Assembly: GCA_027596195.1 (NCBI GenBank)
Contig: JADGJG010000933.1
Location: 1-10,772 of the forward strand
Direction: 5' to 3'
DNA length: 10,772 nucleotides
Source: Podochytrium sp. JEL0797
Lineage: Eukaryota > Chytridiomycota > Chytridiomycetes > Chytridiales > Chytriomycetaceae
Shown here: piece by piece, positions 6,800-10,772 of the stretch
How positions within the stretch are numbered: position 1 is the first letter of the stretch
Layout: every line of letters begins with the position of its first letter
Notes under the pieces: generated by a model
What the model saw: only the letters and a program-made list of their open reading frames with translations
What the model was told of the DNA's origin: nothing
Database searches by the model: none
Translations under genes and position numbers: made by a program

Positions 6800-9406
6800 A
6801 TGAAGACTGAAGAACTCGCTGCCGAGGACCCCGAGAAGGTCCACCACACCGCTCAGGCCCACCCGGAGCTGGAAGATGACGTTGAACTGAGCGACATCAC
6901 CGATGTTATCGAAAGAATGTGGGTGCCCCGTCTTCTCCCCCCCCCCCCCTTATTAATCGTAATCTCAACAGCGAGTTCATTGTGCCGCAAACGGATGATC
7001 CTTCCACCTCCGCATTCACTGTCAGATCGTTTGTTCTCGGCACATTCTGGTGCATTCTGCTCTCGTTTGCCAACACAACTCTGAGTTTCCGTTCCAATCC
7101 ATTCATTGTTGGCGCCAACATCGCAATCATCCTTGCATTTCCGATGGGTTTGGCGTGGGCGAATCTTCTTCCAGGGCAACATTATCAACCCCGGACCGTT
7201 CACCATGAAAGAGCACGTTCTGATTTGTAAGCCTCCAATTTTACGATGAAGGAATAGGTTTTAAATTAATTTGAACAGTCATCATGGCATCCTCCTCGCA
7301 GGCTCCTTATGGTATCGACAACGTCGTGGTTCAGGCCATGCCGCAGTTAATGAACAACACCGGCATCAAATTCATTCACTCTCTTGCGTTCGTTCTGGTG
7401 ACACAATTCCTCGGATACGGAATGTCTGGTGAGGATTTTTTCCTTTATCTATGAATGACCGTCACTGACATTATGATTTTCAAGGTCTCACGCGTCGATT
7501 CCTTGTCAAACCCACTGCCATGTGGTGGCCTGGCAACCTGAGTACCATCGCAATCATGTCGTCTTTTCACAAGATGGAAACTGGCGAGCCCTCCGGAACG
7601 CGGTTCCAGATGACAAGATTCAAGGCCTTTTGGATTGCGTTCATCGCCATGTTTGCGTATGAATGGCTCCCAGAGTTTTTCATGCCCGTCCTCCAAGCGG
7701 TCTCCGTTGCTTGCATCTTCGGTGGATATGGTATGCAAGCCAATGGAACCCCGAATGCCGCCGGTGTAATGACCACATTCAACGCGGTCGCCGGTTCCGT
7801 GTCCAACGGAGTTGGCCTGTTGGGCCTCACTTTTGACTGGGGTTATATTTTGTCTGGGTTCATCACGTCGCCGTTCTGGGCCAGTGCTGCTTACATTTTG
7901 GGCTCTGTCGTTCTTCAATGGATTGTCACGCCGATTCTCTGGGCCCAAGACGTTTACGGAATCAACAAGCTCATCACGGAAGACTCGGTCAACTTTGTCC
8001 CATTGCTGAACTCTCCCGGCTTGTTCATTGGCAATCCCAACTCCACCCTCGGCGCCCAAGGCTCCAACGTCCGGCCAGTCACGTTCTACAACGTCAGCGA
8101 CAACTACAACCTCAATTTGACGGCGTACAACGACGTAGCCCCGGTTCATTTGACTATCTTTTTCGCCATTGCGTACGCTGGCTCGTTCTTGTCCATTGCC
8201 GCCTCCATCACCCACGTCTTCCTTTGGTACGGCAAAGATTTATACAGGCAGACTATGAACGCGTTCCGGCAGATTCGCGACGAAGTCGATGCGCAAGACA
8301 CGCACGTCAAGCTGATGGAAGAATATCCCGATGTGCCTGATTGGGTTTATTTGGCTTTCCTTGGTGCCACCACGGTCGCAGCCATCGCAGTTTCTCTCTG
8401 GACCCCCTTCAACATGCCGTGGTGGGCCATCTTTTTCAACATTTTCCTCTGTGCCATCTTCATCCTGCCGTTTGGTAAGTCAGCTTTCGCAATTTGCTTG
8501 TTTCCCGTCTAAACTTGCGCCCAAATTCTTTCAGGTGTGATTCAAGCCATCTCTGGACTCGCATTGGGACTCAACGTGCTCACAGAGTTTGTGATTGGTC
8601 TCATGATTCCCGGTCAAACCGTTTCTGTGATGGCCTTCAAGTCGTGGGGCACCAACAACCTTATCCAGTCCCTCGCTCTCACTCAAGACCTCAAGCTCGG
8701 CCAGTACCTCCACATCCCCCCTTACGCGATGGTGTTTTCCCAATTCTGGGGAACTTTCGTGAATGCCGTGGTATCGACTGGCGCGGCATATTATTTGATG
8801 TTCGGCTCGGGCGACTTGCTCGCTCAGGCAGAGTGGAATTTCAACAACTACAAGATCTTCTACTCTGCGGGTGGAATCTGGGGAGCGATCGGCCCCCAGC
8901 GCTTCTGGGGTATCGGTTCCATTTACCAGAATCTCCTCTGGTGTTTTTTGATTGGTGCGCTTTTGCCAATCTTGCCCTGGATGGCCAACAAGTACATTTA
9001 CCCGCACAAGTCCTGGCATCTCATCAACTTCCCGCTGATGCTCAACCTCTACGGTCCTGGTGGATACCAGAACGTTTTTGTTGTTCCACTCTTTGTCAGC
9101 TGGTTTTCGCAAGTGTACCTCTTCAAGCACCATCGCGAGTTTTACGAGAAGTACATCTACGTAATTGGAGCTGCTTTTGATGGGGCCACCGGCCTGGTTG
9201 TGGTGATTATTTCGATCATGGCCGTTGCGGGAATTTCGTTCACGCACTTCAGCTCCTTCAACCCGAACACGTCCATAGTCCCCCTTGACTACTACTGTTG
9301 GCCCGACGCGGATTACAACGATTATGGGTGTGAATATTATTTGAAGCAAGGTCTGAATGCGACGGCAAACGGAGTCAGCTGCTTGATGGCAGCTCCCAGT
9401 GCTTAG
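6800..9406 (+). CDS. oligopeptide transporter, OPT family (one-base frameshift)
   Basis: Proton-coupled uptake of small peptides, or related substrates such as glutathione or metal chelates, across the plasma membrane; the substrate is not readable. Exons: 6800-6918, 6972-7226, 7279-7428, 7485-8474 and 8535-9406, with introns of 53, 52, 56 and 60 nt, all GT-AG. The result would be about 794 aa, usual for the family. Residues 1-40 are acidic and cytosolic; TDDPS..AFTVRSFVLG leads into helix 1. The hallmark NPGPFTMKEH lies near 112-121, and many hydrophobic segments follow. The family's KIPPR-type site reads HIPPY (8711-8725). Oddity: helix 2, ending WANLLP, and NPGPF are in different frames with no possible intron between them, so one G must be dropped at 7174-7176 to join them. 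This is a sequencing error or a real lesion. The start at 6800 (AAA before ATG) is likely; an in-frame ATG at 6713 is an alternative. Confidence 0.92.
6937..6949 (+). repeat. 13-C homopolymer in OPT intron 1
   Basis: An uninterrupted run of 13 C lies inside the first intron, between its donor GTGGGT and its acceptor CAACAG. It is a likely length-variable and error-prone site and should not affect the protein. Confidence 0.8.
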
Positions 9407-9414
9407 ATTTTTAG

Positions 9415-9420
9415 AATAAA
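9415..9420 (+). terminator. poly(A) signal AATAAA of the OPT gene
   Basis: AATAAA begins 9 nt past the OPT stop codon. Cleavage 10-30 nt downstream would fall at or inside the 3' end of the opposing gene's coding region. Confidence 0.55.
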
Positions 9421-9436
9421 GATGAGATTTCAGGGA

Positions 9437-9442
9437 TTTATT
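9437..9442 (-). terminator. AATAAA overlapping the CRAL-TRIO gene stop codon
   Basis: The minus strand reads TGAATAAA: the TGA stop codon (9444-9442) shares its A with the AATAAA. This supports 9442 as the true gene end and thus that the tail segment 9444-9783 is transcribed with the gene. Confidence 0.55.
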
Positions 9443-10772
9443 CAAATACGTACCAGAGTCTTCACTCCCAGCTGCCCAAACACTTTACCCACCCACGAGC
9501 CCAACTGCATGACGCGCACTCGATCCACGTGCTTAACATATTTCCAAACCGCCAACAACCCAACACTCGACAACAACATGACTGCCAGCGATTTGACAGA
9601 GTTCGGCGGTTCTCGCTCACCCTCCACCCTTCTTGATTCGCAATACAGCTTGCCATTCGAGAAATCCACCATCCAACTCGCAATCGACAGACTCACAGAC
9701 CACGGCGACAAAGCCACCTTCTTCACAAATCCCACCAAGCTTTTCACCACCGAACGCGGCGGAGGTCGCGGCGACGAATTCGATTACGGAACCTTACAGC
9801 ACGTGCACTTGCCGCACTTTCCTATCGAATTCACGACGGGATCGTCCACCAGATACTCGCCAAACACAGTACTCCTCGCCGCAACCCCGCATTCACGCTG
9901 TCCGTCCTCACTCATCTCGCGACTCCTCGTGTCAAAATCATTCGCACGTTCACTCCCCGTCAAAGTCGCGCTCTCAGGCAACTCTTCCAAATCCTGAAGC
10001 TCCGCCTCGGAAGCATGCGAGAGTCCAAGCGTTTGCACCATTCCCGGGGAGAAGCAGTGGTTCAAGTTGGGCGTCTTGGGAGGAAGTGCGGGTATCATGG
10101 CAGAGCTCAAGAGGAAGGACGAAATGTCATCGGGCGCGTCGAACCACGCGTCCATCATACTGGGTGATTGTCGTGGAGTAAAGAAGGCGTCTGAAAAGGG
10201 ACTCATGGGAGATTTGGGGTTCAAGCGCGGAGAATGAGAGAATATGGGGAGAGTTGTGCGCTTGGTGGGGACGGGTTTCGCGTGCACAAGCACAGACTTG
10301 TCGAGAGGAAAAACTTGCTGCATTGCAACGCGTTTCTGGATGAGTTGCAGTGTTTTGAGGATGTGTGGCGTCGGTGACGTGATGGAGGGATTTGAGCAGT
10401 AATTCTGGAAAATTCGCGTAGCTGACGAGACTGTCGCTGTTCCGCCGTGTTCTGGTTTCAATAGATTATTAGAAGATCATAGAGAGTTTCATCCACAACT
10501 ATTTACCAGCCAGCAACATATCCTCGTCAAAATAATTGTGCATCTCGGGTTTGGTCAAAAAGAGCAGTTTGTTGCACACTTCCACAGAGAGGGCGCGTTT
10601 CACAATGGACCAGATTCCCGCATGCAGCCAGCCAAAGTTCAGAACATACTAATTTATCCGGTCAATCAGCTAATTGGATTCGTGTTCAAGGTGGTCGAGC
10701 GATTCGATTTTCAAACGGTCGAAAACGGCGACTCGCTCGAGTACTACACATGCAAAAAATCGACTCACCAAA
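9442..10772 (-). CDS. Sec14/CRAL-TRIO lipid-binding protein, 5' end missing, in-frame TAA
   Basis: Probable phospholipid-binding or transfer protein. Only the end of the CRAL-TRIO domain lies in the window: exon 10648 to 10507 encodes YVLNFGWLHAGIWSIVKRAL and, after 16 more codons, the stretch MHNYFDEDML; after a 55-nt intron (10506 to 10452) it continues AEHGGT. This matches the family's final block (YvlN.pw.f..iW...k..L ... LP.e.GGt). A GTGAGT donor at 10768 with an acceptor at 10649 implies a 120-nt intron before it. After the domain comes a Ser/Pro-rich linker of about 200 residues with an FFAT-like AWFDAPD, then a Cys cluster KCGKCTCCK and an in-frame TAA (9786-9784). The same frame then stays open for 113 codons, including a membrane helix (LAVMLLSSVGLLAVW) and a basic tail, up to TGA at 9442. 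The gene may end at TAA, or the stop may be removed by splicing, read through, or be an error. Confidence 0.8.
10695..10740. repeat. inverted repeat inside the CRAL-TRIO gene's first visible intron
   Basis: TCGAGCGA (10695-10702) and TCGCTCGA (10733-10740) are perfect inverted copies around a 30-nt loop. Folding would bring the donor and acceptor of the unusually long 120-nt intron closer together. Confidence 0.4.

Noticed and set aside
7148..7174. A micro-intron to explain the OPT frame break
   Set aside because: The possible GT-AG spans are 20 and 27 nt, far shorter than all other introns here, and neither restores the frame.
7445..9445. Two minus-strand open frames (7445-8215 and 8531-9445)
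   Set aside because: Both are mirrors of the OPT exons, with charged repetitive translations.

Overview
The window comes from a compact eukaryotic genome, most likely a fungus, possibly an early-diverging (chytrid-like) one; the phylum is a weak inference. The evidence is protein-coding genes split by short GT-AG introns (52-69 nt, one apparent 120 nt), AATAAA-type 3' signals, a TATA box, and fungal-style transporter families. I see no tRNA, rRNA, transposon or CRISPR array.

Left half, all on the minus strand and tightly spaced, read from right to left: an MFS hexose/sugar transporter (4093-5664, 2 exons), a secreted GH20 beta-N-acetylhexosaminidase (1826-3785, 2 coding exons plus a probable 5'UTR intron), an arrestin-like trafficking adaptor (325-1669, 2 exons), and the 5' end of an Mpo1-like (DUF962) membrane gene that runs off the left edge (1-204, 2 exons seen). 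Gaps between them are only about 120-310 bp, so 3' ends and promoters share the same DNA.

Centre: a 1.1-kb divergent intergenic region (5665-6799) between the sugar transporter and an oligopeptide transporter. It holds a clear TATA box for the sugar transporter, a TATA-like site for the other side, GTGGCG repeats near both promoters, a pair of adjacent perfect palindromes, an A/T-only tract and several upstream ATGs.

Right half: a five-exon OPT-family oligopeptide transporter on the plus strand (6800-9406), apparently carrying a one-base frameshift near 7171-7177. It converges, with 35 bp between stop codons, on a minus-strand Sec14/CRAL-TRIO lipid-binding protein (9442-10772, 5' end outside the window). 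That gene has an in-frame TAA (9784-9786) between its soluble part and a C-terminal membrane-anchor segment.

Functionally, four neighbours fit one theme, nutrient scavenging: an exoenzyme that releases N-acetylhexosamines, a sugar importer, a peptide importer, and an arrestin of the kind that controls endocytosis of such importers. That they work together is inference from position and family. All splice junctions were placed by reading frame, splice consensus and family resemblance, not by transcript data.
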